Below are positions 12,725-24,804 of a DNA stretch of 64,000 nucleotides, in pieces. Under the pieces are notes generated by a model, which saw only the letters and a list, made by a program, of their open reading frames with translations, was not told where the DNA came from and made no database searches. This DNA is from Selaginella moellendorffii (Eukaryota; Streptophyta; Lycopodiopsida; Selaginellales; Selaginellaceae): assembly GCF_000143415.4 (NCBI RefSeq), contig NW_003314354.1, forward strand, positions 38,575 through 102,574. The letters are read 5' to 3'. Each line of letters begins with the position of its first letter. Within the stretch, counting starts at the first letter, position 1. A program made the position numbers and the translations under genes.

Positions 12725-13912
12725 TATAAGCGACTAAATTTTCCATTCTACTTTAGTCACTTAACCACACCTCCGACCACTTGGAGGAGTCTCATTCACA
12801 ACCTCCATCAGTCCAATTCAGGACTTGGGACTTGTTAGCCCCAAGAATGGCATCCATGCCACTCAACACTTGCACCTGGTCCAAGTGCTCCACGTGTCCG
12901 GTCCCAAGACCGACACCCAAAGGTACCACTGACATCTCGGCCCGTTACGCTAAGGCCATGCCCATTCACCTTTGCTGCACTAGTGGTCCAATACCACTTG
13001 CATCACCATCCCGTCTCTCCAAGACTGGGCCATCTGTCCACGAGTGGTCATCCTAGATCCACTCCTTAGCATCCTTAAGATGCCCACAGACCTGGGGAAT
13101 CGCCTTCCCCAAAGTCCCTTTGTCAGTTCCTACCAAGTCCCTTTCTACCCCTGGCCGTGTTTGCCAACACTGCCACTGGATCGAGGCCCACAGGCCCGAC
13201 CACTAAGTCCCATGGTCCTCTGGGACTTCCTCACCACACAACTGTGTCCTTGGTCACTACCCCAGAGGACTGCTCCTCTTCCTTTCCACAGTCTAGGCCT
13301 TTGGGACAACATTTCGGAACACCGTGGCCTTACACGAGCCACCTGGGTACTCTCCCTGCCTTTCGCCTTTAGGTGCTCTAGCCATGGGCTTAGAGCGAGG
13401 TTCCGTTGAGCCACGCCTGGTATCCAAGTAGGTTGTGCCACCCACACTTGGACTGGGAGCATCGGCCAGTCGATCTCCTGGGGGAACTAGAGCCGGCTCT
13501 TGAACACTTCACCAAGCTACCCCGCTTGTCGGTCCGTATTCACTCTAGTCTTGGACTTCCCAGTGGTCAGTTCATCACCCAACACTGGGTCTGGCCTTCC
13601 TGGGCCAAACTGGCTCCAGTACAGTCCTCCCCCTCACTATACTTTTGGAGCTCACCAAACCCCCCAGGGTTTGGGAGACGAACGCTTTGGGCTTTCACCC
13701 TCTCAGACTCGAACTCGGACTCGGACTCGGACTTGGACTTGGACTTGGACTCGGACTCGGACTCAGACTCGGGCTCGGGCTCGGTCTCAGCCTTGGCCTC
13801 GGTCCCGGTCTTGGTCCCGGTCTCGGTCTCGGTCTCAGTCTCGGTCCCGGTCTCGGTCTCGACCTCGGACTCCATCTCGGGTCTTTGGGGCCTAGGGATT
13901 TTGTGTCTCACA
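12725..13912 (-). repeat. 5' LTR of the younger LTR-1 element
   Basis: Matches 6944-8810 apart from a shortened minisatellite (13703-13882): after the hexamer part it jumps directly to the 'cctagggattttgtgtctca' end. The outer end reads TGTGAGACAC on the minus strand. The inner end reads ...CGCTTATA, where CA has become TA. Confidence 0.87.
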
Positions 13913-13917
13913 TGGAG

Positions 13918-14797
13918 CTAGTCTGGCCAGAAAAGGCCAGTATGACTAAGGAAGGTTATACCCACGTGTTGGGTTATGATATATGTATTAAAGAGTCCAA
14001 GGATAGAGTGAATATGAACAAACAAGTGGAGTAGCTTGGTGAAGTATTTAAGAGCCAACTCTAGTTCCCTCGGAAAATCAAAATGATTAATGCTCCCAAT
14101 CCAAGTGTGGATAGCATTACTTACTTGGATATTTGGCATGGCTCATCAGAACCTCACCCTAGCCATATGGCTAAGGCACCCAAATACAGAAGGTGGGGAG
14201 AGTACCCATGAGGCTCATGTAGGGCCACAGTGTTCTTAAATGTTGTCCCAAAGTCTTGGACTATGGAAAGGAAAAGGAGTAGTCCTCTAGTGTAAAGACC
14301 AATGATATAGTTACATAGTGAGGAAGTTCTAGAGGTTAGTGGGACATAGTGGTTGGGCCTATGAGCCTTGACATAGTGGTAGTGTTGGTAAACACGGCTG
14401 TGGATGGAAAGGGATTTAGTAGGGATTGAAAAAGGAATATTGGGAAAGTTTATTCTCTATGTTTGTAGGCATCCTAAGGATGTTAAGGAGTGGATCTGGA
14501 ATGATCATTCATGGATAGATGACCTAGTCTTTGAGAGACAAGACTGTGGTGTAAATGGTGTTGGACTACCAATTAGATAAGGGTAAATGGACATGGCTTT
14601 AGCACAACAAGCTAATATGTCAATAGTACTTTTGAGGTGTCGATCATAGATCAAGTGTAAATGCTAAGTTGTTTAGATGCTATTCATGGGGTTAATAAGT
14701 CCCTAAGTCCAAAATAGGACTTATGAAGGTTGTGAATGAGACTCCTCTAAATGGTCAGAAGTGTGGTTAAATGACTAAAGTGGATTTAGTCTCTTAT
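13918..14797 (+). mobile_element. Older LTR-1 copy, remainder of its 3' LTR
   Basis: Continues the LTR interrupted at 6943. It matches the reverse complement of 6944-7860, including GGTGGGGAGAGTACCCA near 14190 and the GACTAAAGTGGATTTAGTCTC end near 14770. It ends around 14797, where LTR-2-like internal sequence begins. Confidence 0.75.
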
Positions 14798-16936
14798 AGG
14801 TTTTTGTGATAATCCGTTTACCATATAATTTTCCTCCAATCCAAGAAAGACACTTAACTATAGATTTTACTCCATTTAACATATAGCCCACTCAATTTTA
14901 TGAATCTTTTGTTCTTTAACTTGGAAGCACCTAAGCTCTTGGTTGCTCAGAAGCATTAGTCCTCCTTATTCTCTAATAACATACTCATGCTTGGGATGGT
15001 GCGAATCTGTCAACTGCATCAGCTTAATTGCTTATTGCTTCCTTTTAACAATTTTAAAGTTCCTAGTTAGTTTTGTTGTAGATCAAATTTCAAGATTATC
15101 TAAAGTTGATCTCATCACTTCTGTGAAGTTGTGACTAGGAAATCATATCAATGTTAATAGATAAGCTTACCACTAAATCCTCAAGATTCAGTCCATTTCA
15201 TATAACTTGGCCTTTCATATAAGCATGTATAAAGGCTTGTTGTAAGATAGAAATAACCAAATTGTTCCAGCAAGCTTTAGATAAAAGTATATATTTAAAG
15301 CCACTTGTTTTTGCTAGCCATATCATATAATAACTCTTGGTAAGATTTGTTGTTAGAATTTGGGTAGTAACTATTTTAGAGCTCATCTATAATAGAAAGA
15401 GAATTAATAAAAAGGTCAATGCTACTACTTGCTCATCTAAGAAATAACTAGAGTCTCCCAATGTGGAGAATGAGTAAACCACAATGGCAACCAAGTCTAT
15501 AATATTGGAATTACTTTCTCATACACATTACCTCCAGCCCACCATAAATGTATAAATTTGTATTACTTTTATGTATCTTCTAAAGTGTTTGTAGCTTTTA
15601 ATCTTTGACAAAACTGCTTATACTTATCATGGTAATCAACTCGAATGCATTTCTCTATGTGTTCATATAAACTTTGCTCCCAATGGAAAAGGCAACTCAT
15701 CTCTCAGCCAACTAACACCTTATTTGGACCATCATTGCAGAAAGTTTTATATTTTGTTCAGTAGTGTCCAAAAAGAATTTAAGTTGGCATATCTTCTCCT
15801 TTCATCTCATAAATAGCTATCACCATTAAGGATTACGTTCTACATAATATTATTAATATAATAATTGAATAAATACATATTTACTTTAGATCATACATAG
15901 CAAACATTATAGACCATTCAGGAATTTTGTATGTATAATTGAAGCACACCTAAGAGTATTACAAATCTATATTTGGCTGCATCTGTTTCCAATACCATCC
16001 ACTAACATCTTGAAAATATGATATTGTTCTTTGGCTTCACTTTCAATTAATCCCAAAAAACAATGTTTTAGAAGAAGTTGTAGCTAAACTCATTTTTAAG
16101 CATTAAAGCTATATTGAGACTTAAAGAATTTTTAAAAAAAATGAGATTTCCTTCTAAAGTTTTCTATCATAATTTGCATCCTACAAAGAGGATACTAAAT
16201 GAAGTATCTTCGACCTTGGTTAGTTTGGTTGTTAAAGAGATTTAAGTTGTGCTTCACTCTTTCTTTCTTTTAGCTTTGTTTTGATGTTGATGGCATTGAA
16301 GTAATATCTTGATATTAACATTGACATTGTTGAAGTTGATATTGGAGTTATTTTAAAGTAAGTATAAAATACTATTTCAAATTGACTAGATATTTGTTGG
16401 TAAGTGACGAAAGATTATCTAGAGTTTTGCTCAATTGTTAAGGTAAAAGTGGGATAGTGTTTAAAACTGATCATAAGAAATTTTGAAGAAGTAATCTCTA
16501 TCACTGTAACCCAAAGCAATCCTATACCTTAAGCCCTTTATAACATTTTAACCCGATCAAATTGAAGCTCAAAGAAAATACACAAGGATCCTTTCTCTAT
16601 TAGTGACTCCATTTCTAATGACAACTCTCTCCTTTAATATCTCACTATCGCCATCACCACATCACTCACTATTAGCCATATCTAAAAAGAGGGAAAATCA
16701 AAACACACCTTACAAGAAAAAATCAAGTCATTAATGGCACTAAAGTTTTATAACTATAATTTTATTTCCTTTCTTCAAAATTAATTTAAGGTTTTAAGGT
16801 TAAAATTAGGTTAGGGTTTTTGGCAGCTAGGGTTTCTTAGCATGGTGAGCAAAGCAAGCACATAGGTAAGAAACACTCACTTGTCATTGCCGCAAAAATG
16901 ACCATAGCATTCAATTTGCTCAATTTGCTGCGGGAA
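14798..16936 (+). other. LTR-2 internal-type sequence, noncoding
   Basis: AT-rich, with no intact gene. The part around 16190-16340 is the reverse complement of about 27940-28070, so this is internal sequence of the same noncoding family present at 25931-30080. It leads directly into an LTR at 16937. Confidence 0.55.
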
Positions 16937-17745
16937 TGTCGCGAATGTGACTTCAAGTATTGAAAATTACTTGTCAGCTAGTCCTTATGGACACTCTTCC
17001 TTTACTACCACGACGGCAAGAGGTCGGTACTGCTAGACCCTTTATCAATCCTTCTTGTGCTAGTGGAGTTAACTGAGCATTTCAAGTGTACTTAGACCGG
17101 ACGAACATAAGGATGGAATTTTTACGTGTTATTAACTAAGCATACTTAGCTCTATAAGGAGTTCCCGTCTCATTTTGTCTTGCACTTGCTAGTGACAAGA
17201 ACCCTCGCATATTGAGATTAGTCCTTCAATATTGCTAGATGATAACTTACTATATCTACCAAACACCTTTGCTATCATGTCTTTTAGTTTTATTTCGGTC
17301 CCAAATGCTATTTATGGAAAGTGTCTAGATTTGCTCATTTGGCATATTTACGGAATGTAGAGATTGGTCTAAACACAATGGCGTTCGTCCCATATCCAAA
17401 TTCGCAATCTAACACTATTCCATATTTAGTAAGTGTCAAGCTTATCCTAGAGATTAACTCTTGATACTAAGGGAGGCTTGGGGTGAAAGCCCAAAGTGTG
17501 TGTTCCTTAGGGGGGGTGGGAGGGGGGTTGTGGGGGGTTCCAAATGTATAGTAAGGATAGTGGGTAGGTTGGGCATGGCCGACCAACCTGAGGCATAGTC
17601 TAGCTTCTGCTTGTGGCCTATCCTTGTTCTGCATCCTACAACACGTGGCATGTGACATGTGGCATATGGAGGGTTTAGGTTTTGCTTTGTGGTTATCCTA
17701 TGGTAATTCACCATAGGATAAAGGGTAAAAACCACATGCGCTACA
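16937..17745 (+). repeat. LTR-2 long terminal repeat with PBS on its right
   Basis: Begins TGTCGCGAATGTGAC and ends ...GCGCTACA. It matches in inverted orientation 25355-25914 and 4085-4905. A G-rich run lies at 17509-17540. LTR-2 internal-like sequence sits on both sides, so one LTR may be shared by two elements or a tandem array. Confidence 0.75.
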
Positions 17746-17747
17746 TT

Positions 17748-17759
17748 TGGTATAAGAGA
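17748..17759 (+). other. Primer binding site, tRNA-iMet type
   Basis: TGGTATAAGAGA starts two bases after the ACA end of the LTR; the tRNA-iMet complement is TGGTATCAGAGC. It marks the LTR at 16937-17745 as a 5' LTR for sequence to its right. Confidence 0.6.
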
Positions 17760-18576
17760 AAGAGTCTCGGCAAGTACTATCCAATGAGATTGGGCAACTA
17801 GTCTCATTGCATACGCAAAGATGAAAACGATGATCCGAGTGGGTACACATTTGGGTGCAAAGGCTTTGCAATGGTTCCTTGAGTACAGATTTGGTTACCT
17901 TTTTGTTCCATACTATGTGAGCTTGCGCTTGGGCTCATAAGAGGGATTGAGTAAGGCATATTAGCACAAGTTTTCGCTTGGACTCATAAGTGAGGCACAT
18001 TAGCAACTCAAGGTTACACTTTGAGTTGGCAGAATTAATGTTAACCTATTAGTGATTCCATGAGTTGTTCCAGTGGTTCCATGAGTTGTTCCATATACCA
18101 TGGGTGAAAGTAAACTTTCCCTGGGTTTGTTATGAGTGGCAAATAGGCTGGTCCATAGCTATTTAACACGGCACTAGTGGATCTTTCCTAGGCATGATTA
18201 CAAGTGAATCAATCAAGACTGTAGGGATTAGTCTATTGGTTCAAGTAGTCATTGCCATGCTCTCTCATAAACTTTTCTTGGATTAGACTGAAAGTAGTGC
18301 AAACACAAACTTAAGGTTTGGTCAAAGATGAGACCGAAAAGAGAGTCCTCAGGGATGAAGGATCAAACACGTAAATCATCTTCTTTTTTTAGAGAGATAA
18401 TTTACAATGAGGAGTTAACTCATTGCTCGTGTTCACATCGTGCAATCAAGAGTCCCTATCTTCATGCTGTTGGGTATAATGGTTTTACAAGTGGTGAGTT
18501 GTGGGATGGATAGTGGTGAAGTGCTAAACCATCTTGTCTAGGCTTGCTATTGAAGAATTAGGTTGCAATGCTCAAT
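17760..18576 (+). other. LTR-2 internal sequence interrupted by E1
   Basis: No gene is visible. It would be the first internal stretch after the primer site, cut at 18576 by insertion of E1. Confidence 0.5.
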
Positions 18577-18600
18577 TAAGCTCTATTTTGTTAAAGTGGG
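18577..18600 (+). repeat. Terminal inverted repeat of E1, left end
   Basis: TAAGCTCTATTTTGTTAAAG followed by TGGG. The same end, in the appropriate orientation and with CG instead of TG in the middle, occurs at 25251-25274, 30081-30104 and 46561-46584. All four ends match closely, which defines E1 and E2 as one family. Confidence 0.88.
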
Positions 18601-19019
18601 AATTGTCATTATCCCACTTGTAAAATAAGGTTTCCAAACCTTTATATAGTATATAAATATAACAAAATTCAACTACATTGAGGCACATGCCATTTTATTT
18701 TAAACAAGGAAATGTCTACTCAATCACTTCTCCTCCCCCTGCCACTGCTTCACCTCTCTCTTCTCCTTGTCATCGTCGTCCAATTTCTTTCCATCCTTTT
18801 AATATTGGCTCAGTTGCTCCGAGTCTAGGTGGAGCCCAAGTCCCCATTCAATCTTTACTTTCCCATTATTAATAAAACAACTTCGTAGACTTCCAATAAC
18901 ATGCTGTAACACTTCTAGTATAATGCAAATCCTCTCAAATAATTGTCTTTTAATATTAATACAATGGCATGGCACCCCATGCCATAATAAGTTACATTTT
19001 TAAATAAATACATGCCATC

Positions 19020-21429
19020 TCAGACTGTTATTTTTTGCCTCCAACGCCTATACAATAATCTTGGAATTTCATCACTCTCCATACTATCAGGATTTAAACC
19101 CAATAGTAATGCCATCTCTTCTCTAATATGTCCACGCTCATGTTCAGTGGTCGAAGAACCCATCCGGTTGAGCAGATTATGGAGATGCGGATAGTGCTTG
19201 GCTAGACAATATACATGCCATAAATGATGACTGGTGTCTGTCCGATCAAATGGCTTCTGATATACCGTTCCATCTGCCATTTGGTTGATTTCTGCAGCCA
19301 CCTCCTGGACTGGCCGGTTCTCTATCACCATCGCTCCAAGCCGTTTTGCAAGGTCCCCCAGAACATACGGTTTCTTCTCCCTAGTTTCCATACTGCAAGA
19401 GATGGGGTGCACTGCATATGTGTGCGTGTTCGCTGCAGTTTTAATCGGCGAGTCATCGATGATAAGGATTTCACTTGAGCTAGCAGTCCGGTTCATCACT
19501 ACAGCCTCTGGCTTGACGAAGATGGGCTTGCTACCCCTCACATGGACCATAGTCAAGCAATCCTCCTGCGTTAGGAGAAAGTCAAATGGTAATATTATTC
19601 GTGTCTGATCGTGCATCATCTGTAGCAACGTTAATGCATTGTGGCGCATCATGGATGTCCAAACTCCCAATTGCAAATTGAACCCGGCCCTCTGTTTTAA
19701 GTGTCGCATGGTCATTATTAGATCCCGCAGTTTCTCCCGTGTGATTAATGTGAATCTGTCTCTTTTGACCAACTTGCGACCGCAGGCTTTGGAGGGTGCA
19801 ATGACATTCGAGGACGAGCCACGCTCATGGGAGAAAAGGACACCGTTCAGATCAAAAACGATACAGTACCTTCGCCGTGACTCTGAAATGAAATGCGTCA
19901 GCATAAAAAATGGTACAAGTCAATTTTACCATCTACAATATTAGCGAATGTTGCTCCCGATGGTCGTTGAGAGGGTTTTGGTCGAGGAAACGTGAAGGGC
20001 GGAAATACTCTCCTCTGCAATGTGGGGTCAATCGCATCCGATGGCGTGTGGGCACATGCCATTTCAGTTGTAGACTCTGGTACAACTGGCTCAACAGTGG
20101 CATGGGGTGGTTCCGATGGCATGTGATCACACGCCATTTCAGCTGGTGCCTCCGTTGGCAAAGTGGACATGACCGAACAGGCAGTAGGGGCGGTGTAGGG
20201 AGGTTCCAACGGCGCGTAGTCAGATGATTGGGCACACGTTGGGTCCGTTGGAAATGAGGATACGACCGGCTCGGCGGCTGGGGCGGCCTCATGTGGGTCC
20301 AATGGCGCCTGGTCACCGTCAGTTGGATACGTGGACAAGATTGACTCAGTGGTATGGGCAGCATCAAGTGGAGCATGGTCAACTTGCTTGGCGTTGATAT
20401 GGATAGTAGCCTCCACCAGCTCTGATGACTCTTGTAGCCAAGTAGAGTCCACTGGCGGATCCATATGCATGTCCAAATATCTCCCTTCGATTGAGATGGT
20501 ATCCTCCCGTGCTACTAAAAACAAACTCATTAGCACATTGAATCGACTATACTGTATTTACCATCAACTGCTATTGAGGAACTAGGACCGATATCAGTTG
20601 GGCGCACTGCTGATTCTGAAGGATTGGACATACGTTTCGACCCTTGCTTGGCACTATCCTTCCTCGACACTAAAGGCTAGAGTTTGTAAATTCAACTGAA
20701 TAATCTCTACTTACCATTTGCTCTACGACCTACATGGACAATGTTAGAAATGGTAAAAGGTTAGGAATGGATGTAGTATTATTTACCTGATGGTTTGTCT
20801 TGTATGACCTTCCTCCGCTGCTCTTTGGCCACCTCAGGCTGGCCATTGTCGTCATCATCGTCGTCGTCGTTATTGTGATCGTCACCATTGTGAGGACCAT
20901 CTAAGTCCTCTTCGTCCTCCTCTTCTTCGTCCTCCTCTTCTTTGTCCTCCTCTTCGTCCTTCTGCTCTTCCTGCTCATTATCTTTCTCTGGCTCCTCATC
21001 CCCCTCCTGCATTTCTTCCATAGGCTACTCAGGCTGGATGGCTTGTTCTTCCAGGACCATCTTGGGAAAATCATCTGGCCGAGTCTCCATCTCAAAATAC
21101 AAGACATCCATAGCCTGTTTTAGTGCGTGACCTAGGACTGTATCCTCACCCGACTGTCTTAACATGGTTTCTGCACGTTCTTGCACCCTTCGAAGACGAC
21201 GAGATGAGAAAAATGTGGCCCTGACTTGAAAAGCTTCCCTCATCCATTGTACCTCTCCATTGAGATTGGGGAAGGGGAGTCTGCCATAGGAATCTGAGTC
21301 ATGAGGTGGTGACTGCCTGCTTTCACTCAGCCCTTGATCTGCAATGAATGGCATGAGCACACATGCCATAACCGCGAGGCATTACCTATCATCTTTTCGT
21401 TGCCCTTCTTCCTTTTCAAATCAAACGCC
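19020..21429 (-). CDS. Gene 2, 3' half: acidic region and FCP1-like phosphatase (E1 copy)
   Basis: Exons predicted from GT-AG borders: 21386-21429 (continuing into C'), 20787-21338, 20715-20729, 20562-20669, 19930-20514, 19020-19882; introns 45-57 nt. The first exons encode a basic stretch, a short helical part (RRLRRVQERAETML) and a long D/E tract, then a P/T/A-rich linker. The last exon encodes an FCP1/NLI-interacting-factor-type HAD domain: VFDLNGVLFSH (motif I, D-x-N instead of D-x-D), a central GVWTSM (motif II region), and ILIIDDSP with a preceding K (motifs III-IV). These enzymes remove phosphate from phosphoserine in proteins such as the RNA polymerase II tail. The second motif-I aspartate is replaced by N, so activity is uncertain. 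This copy is open throughout. Confidence 0.72.
20041..20062. repeat. 22-bp palindrome inside a coding exon
   Basis: Copy of the dispersed palindrome in the proline-rich exon of gene 2 (minus strand), paired with another at 20116-20137. The two are part of a protein-level duplication (AEMAC.HTPS) and are conserved in E2 at 45099 and 45024. Confidence 0.85.
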
Positions 21430-22482
21430 TCTGATCTCGACGACTATCCAACGTGCTTTCGCTTTTTATGACCACTGTCAGTTTGAGCTTGGCTGGTGCT
21501 TGCCTGTTTTGCCTTTGAAGAAGTTTCTCCTGCAAGGAATGGCATGAGACCACACGCCATTGCAAATATAATTTGTACCTCCTTTTTTCCTATTGCTTGT
21601 CTGTTTGTCCTTCTTCGATGCGCCACCAGTGTGCTTTTCAGTCCTCGTGTCTGAATATTCACAACGATCTATAATCAAAATGGCGTGAGGCCTCACGTGA
21701 CCTTACCTTGTGCAGGTTGTGAGCTCGGCCCAACATGGGTATCTTCAACAGTAGCTGTTAACGCCGTTTCAGCATCTGGGGGTGGCCACGCTCCTGCATA
21801 CAGAGCTTGTAAGATAACATTTAAACTTAAAGTGTGTACTCACCAAGTTCGCAGAGAAGATACTGTTTTTCTTTGGCAACTGTAATTATATGCTCCATTG
21901 AAGTCACCTCTTCAATGGAGTTTGTCACCGCAACACACGGGACACCCTTGAGTAGTGCGGCTCGAAAGAATAGTCTGCCGCAGTTGTACTCGACAACGCA
22001 TTGCCCTTGGAGTCGGAAGCAGGTGACCCACCCGCTATTGCGTTGAAGACCCAGCTGAGCATTTCCCATGCTGCACCTGGAGCTTTCTTTGGATTCGAAA
22101 GCTCCATAGCCGTCTTCAGTTCCTTAGGCACGGGTAAATTGACCTCCCTCAGATCAATTCGATTGGCCTTGTCGAACGAAGCTGGGAAGTCACTCCAGTC
22201 CCACTCTGCTGCAAGACCAATAACAAGGGCGAGTGTGAAGATGCGGACATTCGTCGGTATCTTCTTCTTAGCCATTATCCCATGGATCTCCCGCATCTCC
22301 TTGCCTTTCAACCGAGCCTTCACCTCGTTCAAGGCCTTCCAGAACTTGTGATAGGATTCGGAGTCGTAGATCATATAGTGGACTGAAGATTCCACCTCCG
22401 CAAGTCCCACCATTAAGTCAATGATGGAGCTGAATTCGTCTGCATGAGTGATCTCCTCGTTTGTGAAGTCCATCACACAAAA
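21430..22482 (-). pseudogene. Gene 2, C segment, detached inverted copy (C')
   Basis: Inverted copy of 23742-24804. It encodes the middle part of gene 2 (CVMDFTNEEITHADE... , AEWDWSDFPASFDKA..., KKAPGAAWEMLSWVFNAI), followed by exons with DRCEYSDTRTEK and KKDKQTSNRKK. It joins A' in frame (…SEAFDLKRKK…), which is the normal order. At its 5' side (22482) it abuts P in the wrong orientation, so it has no N-terminal half. Introns here include copies of the palindrome at 21539 and 21680. Confidence 0.75.
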
Positions 22483-24804
22483 CTTGTTACTATTCCAACA
22501 AAGTATATACAATCGACGTGAGCCGTATCGACATCCAAAGCAAATACAACCACAGGCTAGTATCTGATGAGTGGGTGGAGAAACTGAAGCAGAAGATGCT
22601 GGCAAGTCCAGTAACACCCGACATCGCAGACGTGATCCCCTACTACCGAACAATGAAGGGCGAGACGAGGTTTCCAGACTTGATCAATAGGAAGGTGTTG
22701 GATGATCAGAACATCCGGTTCTATGCCATCTCCGGGCAGCATTCTAGCTTGGCGATGCAAGAGATAGTTGTGGATATTATGGTGGGCGAGGAGGTGAAGA
22801 AAGTCTTCAAGACAAGAGTTGTCCGCCTGATAAAAGGCAACTCGCCCCTCCGATCTATCATATACATCTCCCACGCGCAGAATGTCAAGCAAGAAACGTG
22901 CTACAAATTGGGTCTGCACGAGACATTGGCACGAACACGGAAGCTCTGGGTTCAACTGAAGAAGCCACAAAAACCAGGACAAGGACGTGCACTAGCAACT
23001 AGCGCCTGGCAGGTAAGCCTCGTTGCATGTGGCATAGCATGTGGCCTCACGCCATTTCCATTGCAGGAATTCTCGAGTCTTCTCTCGAAAACACTGGGGG
23101 TCAATGACACACTCAGCATCCATAACATTCTACTCGCGACAAAAGTTGTTTTTGACAAATGGGTAGATGTGCTGAGGAGGTACCATGACGGGGAGTTACT
23201 AAACTCAATGGGTGTGGAGGACGGCCGGAAGCCCAATGATTTGAAGCTCAACGCCTTGCGTTTCTTGCGGTCTCTAGACGACGACGACCTTCTGATAGTG
23301 GCTAATGCTCTTCTACGTGGTGAGGTAGTCTTCAACAAGACCAAAATGATTCTCGGCCATATTGTGACATACGAGGACTTGTGCACGACTCTGAGAGCTC
23401 GTGCACTATTGAAGGATTGGATCTTCGAGCAAGTGGCCGTGGAGAGGGTGAGCATTGACACCACGCAAGAGATGATGGAAGCGCTAGATTTGTCAAATGA
23501 AGACATCGACGAGTACGTGAAGGGGGCCCCCAAGTTCATCGATCTGCTGCGGGATGCCACGAAAAGTAAAGCTGAGAAGTTGGATCAGTATCCAAATTTC
23601 ATTAAGAGTGATGTCGACCGCTGGGTTCAGAAACAACTCGACCCCGCAGCAGAGGCCTATCGAGAACCTTACCGGGTGTACTTGAATTCGGATGAGGATC
23701 AAAGGTGGAGGAGCATCGTTTCCCGCGGAGATGAGCAGGTCAAGAACATCTTTTGTGTGATGGACTTCACAAATGAGGAGATCACTCATGCAGACGAAGT
23801 TAGCTCCATCATTGACTTAATGGTGGGACTTGCGGAGGTGGAATCTTCAGTCCACTATATGATCTACGACTCCGAATCCTATCACAAGTTCTGGAAGGCC
23901 TTGAACGAGGTGAAGGCTCGGTTGAAAGGCACGGAGATGCGGGAGATCCATGGGATAATGGCTAAGAAGAAGATACCGACGAATATTCGCATCTTCACAC
24001 TCGCCCTTGTTATTGGTCCTGCAGCAGAGTGGGACTGGAGTGACTTCCCAGCTTCGTTCGACAAGGCCGATCAAATTGATCTGAGGGAGGTCAATTTACC
24101 TGTGCCTGAGGAACTGAAGACGGCTATGGAGCTTTCGAATCCAAAGAAAGCTCCAGGTGCAGCATTGGAAATGCTCAGCTGGGTCTTCAACGCAATAGCG
24201 GGTGGGTCACCTGCTTCCGACTCCAAGGGCAAATGCGTTGTCGAGTACAACTGCGGCAGACTATTCTTTCGAGCCGCACTACTCAAGGGTGTCCCGTGTG
24301 TTGCGGTGACAAACTCCATTGAAGAGGTGACTTCAATGGAGCATATAATTACAGTTGCCAAAGAAAAACAGTATCTTCTCTGCGAACCTGGTGAGTACGC
24401 ACTTTAAGTTTAAATGTTATCTCACAAGCTCTGTATGCAGGAGCGTGGCCACCCCTAGATGTTGAAACGGCGTTAACAGCTATTGTTGAAGATACCCATG
24501 TTGGGCCAAGCTCATAACCTGCACAAGGTAAAGTCATGTGAGGCCTCACGCCATTTTGATTATAGATCGTTGTGAATATTCAGACACGAGGACTGAAAAG
24601 CGCACTGGTGGCGCGTCGAAGAAGGACAAACAGACAAGCAATAGGAAAAAAGGAGGTACAAATTATATTTGCAATGGCATGTGGTCTCATGCCATTCCTT
24701 GCAGGAGACACTTCTTCAAAGGCAAAACAGGCAAGCACCAGCCAAGCTCAAACTGACAGTGGTCATAAAAAGCGAAAGCACGTTGGACAGTCGTCGGGAT
24801 CAGA
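22483..24804 (+). pseudogene. Gene 2 middle: ParB-like domain plus C segment (E1)
   Basis: An open frame of 629 codons (22518-24407) covers P and most of C. P carries a ParB/sulfiredoxin-like fold signature: IRFYAISGQHSSLAMQEIV resembles the ParB box II (G-x-x-R-x-x-A) with S in place of the usual R, followed by VVRLIKGNSPLRSIIYISHAQN. A 54-nt in-frame intron (23013-23066, GTAAGC...TTGCAG) carries a palindrome copy. Further introns: 24391-24440 (50 nt), 24528-24565 (38 nt), 24656-24704 (49 nt). The frame lacks the N leader, and C is followed by D' instead of the acidic/phosphatase part, so it is truncated at both ends. Confidence 0.7.

Larger units (their letters stand above)
6944..13912 (-). 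mobile_element. Noncoding LTR-1 retrotransposon with target duplications
   Basis: Two near-identical direct repeats (6944-8810 and 12725-13912) flank about 3.9 kb with no credible open frame. A tRNA-iMet primer site on the minus strand next to the right-hand repeat and a purine tract next to the left-hand one give minus orientation. The 5-bp target duplication TGGAG is present at 6939-6943 and 13913-13917. Removing the element restores an uninterrupted LTR of the older copy. Lacking gag and pol, it must have been moved by proteins of a related autonomous element (a LARD-type nonautonomous element). Confidence 0.88.

Noticed and set aside
19639-19944. Plus-strand frames across the phosphatase exon
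   Set aside because: Shadows of the 294-codon minus frame with HAD motifs.
22557-22982. Minus-strand frames under the ParB-like region (also 35555-35980 and 35950-36558)
   Set aside because: Shadows of the plus-strand frame, which has the domain signature and proper intron borders.
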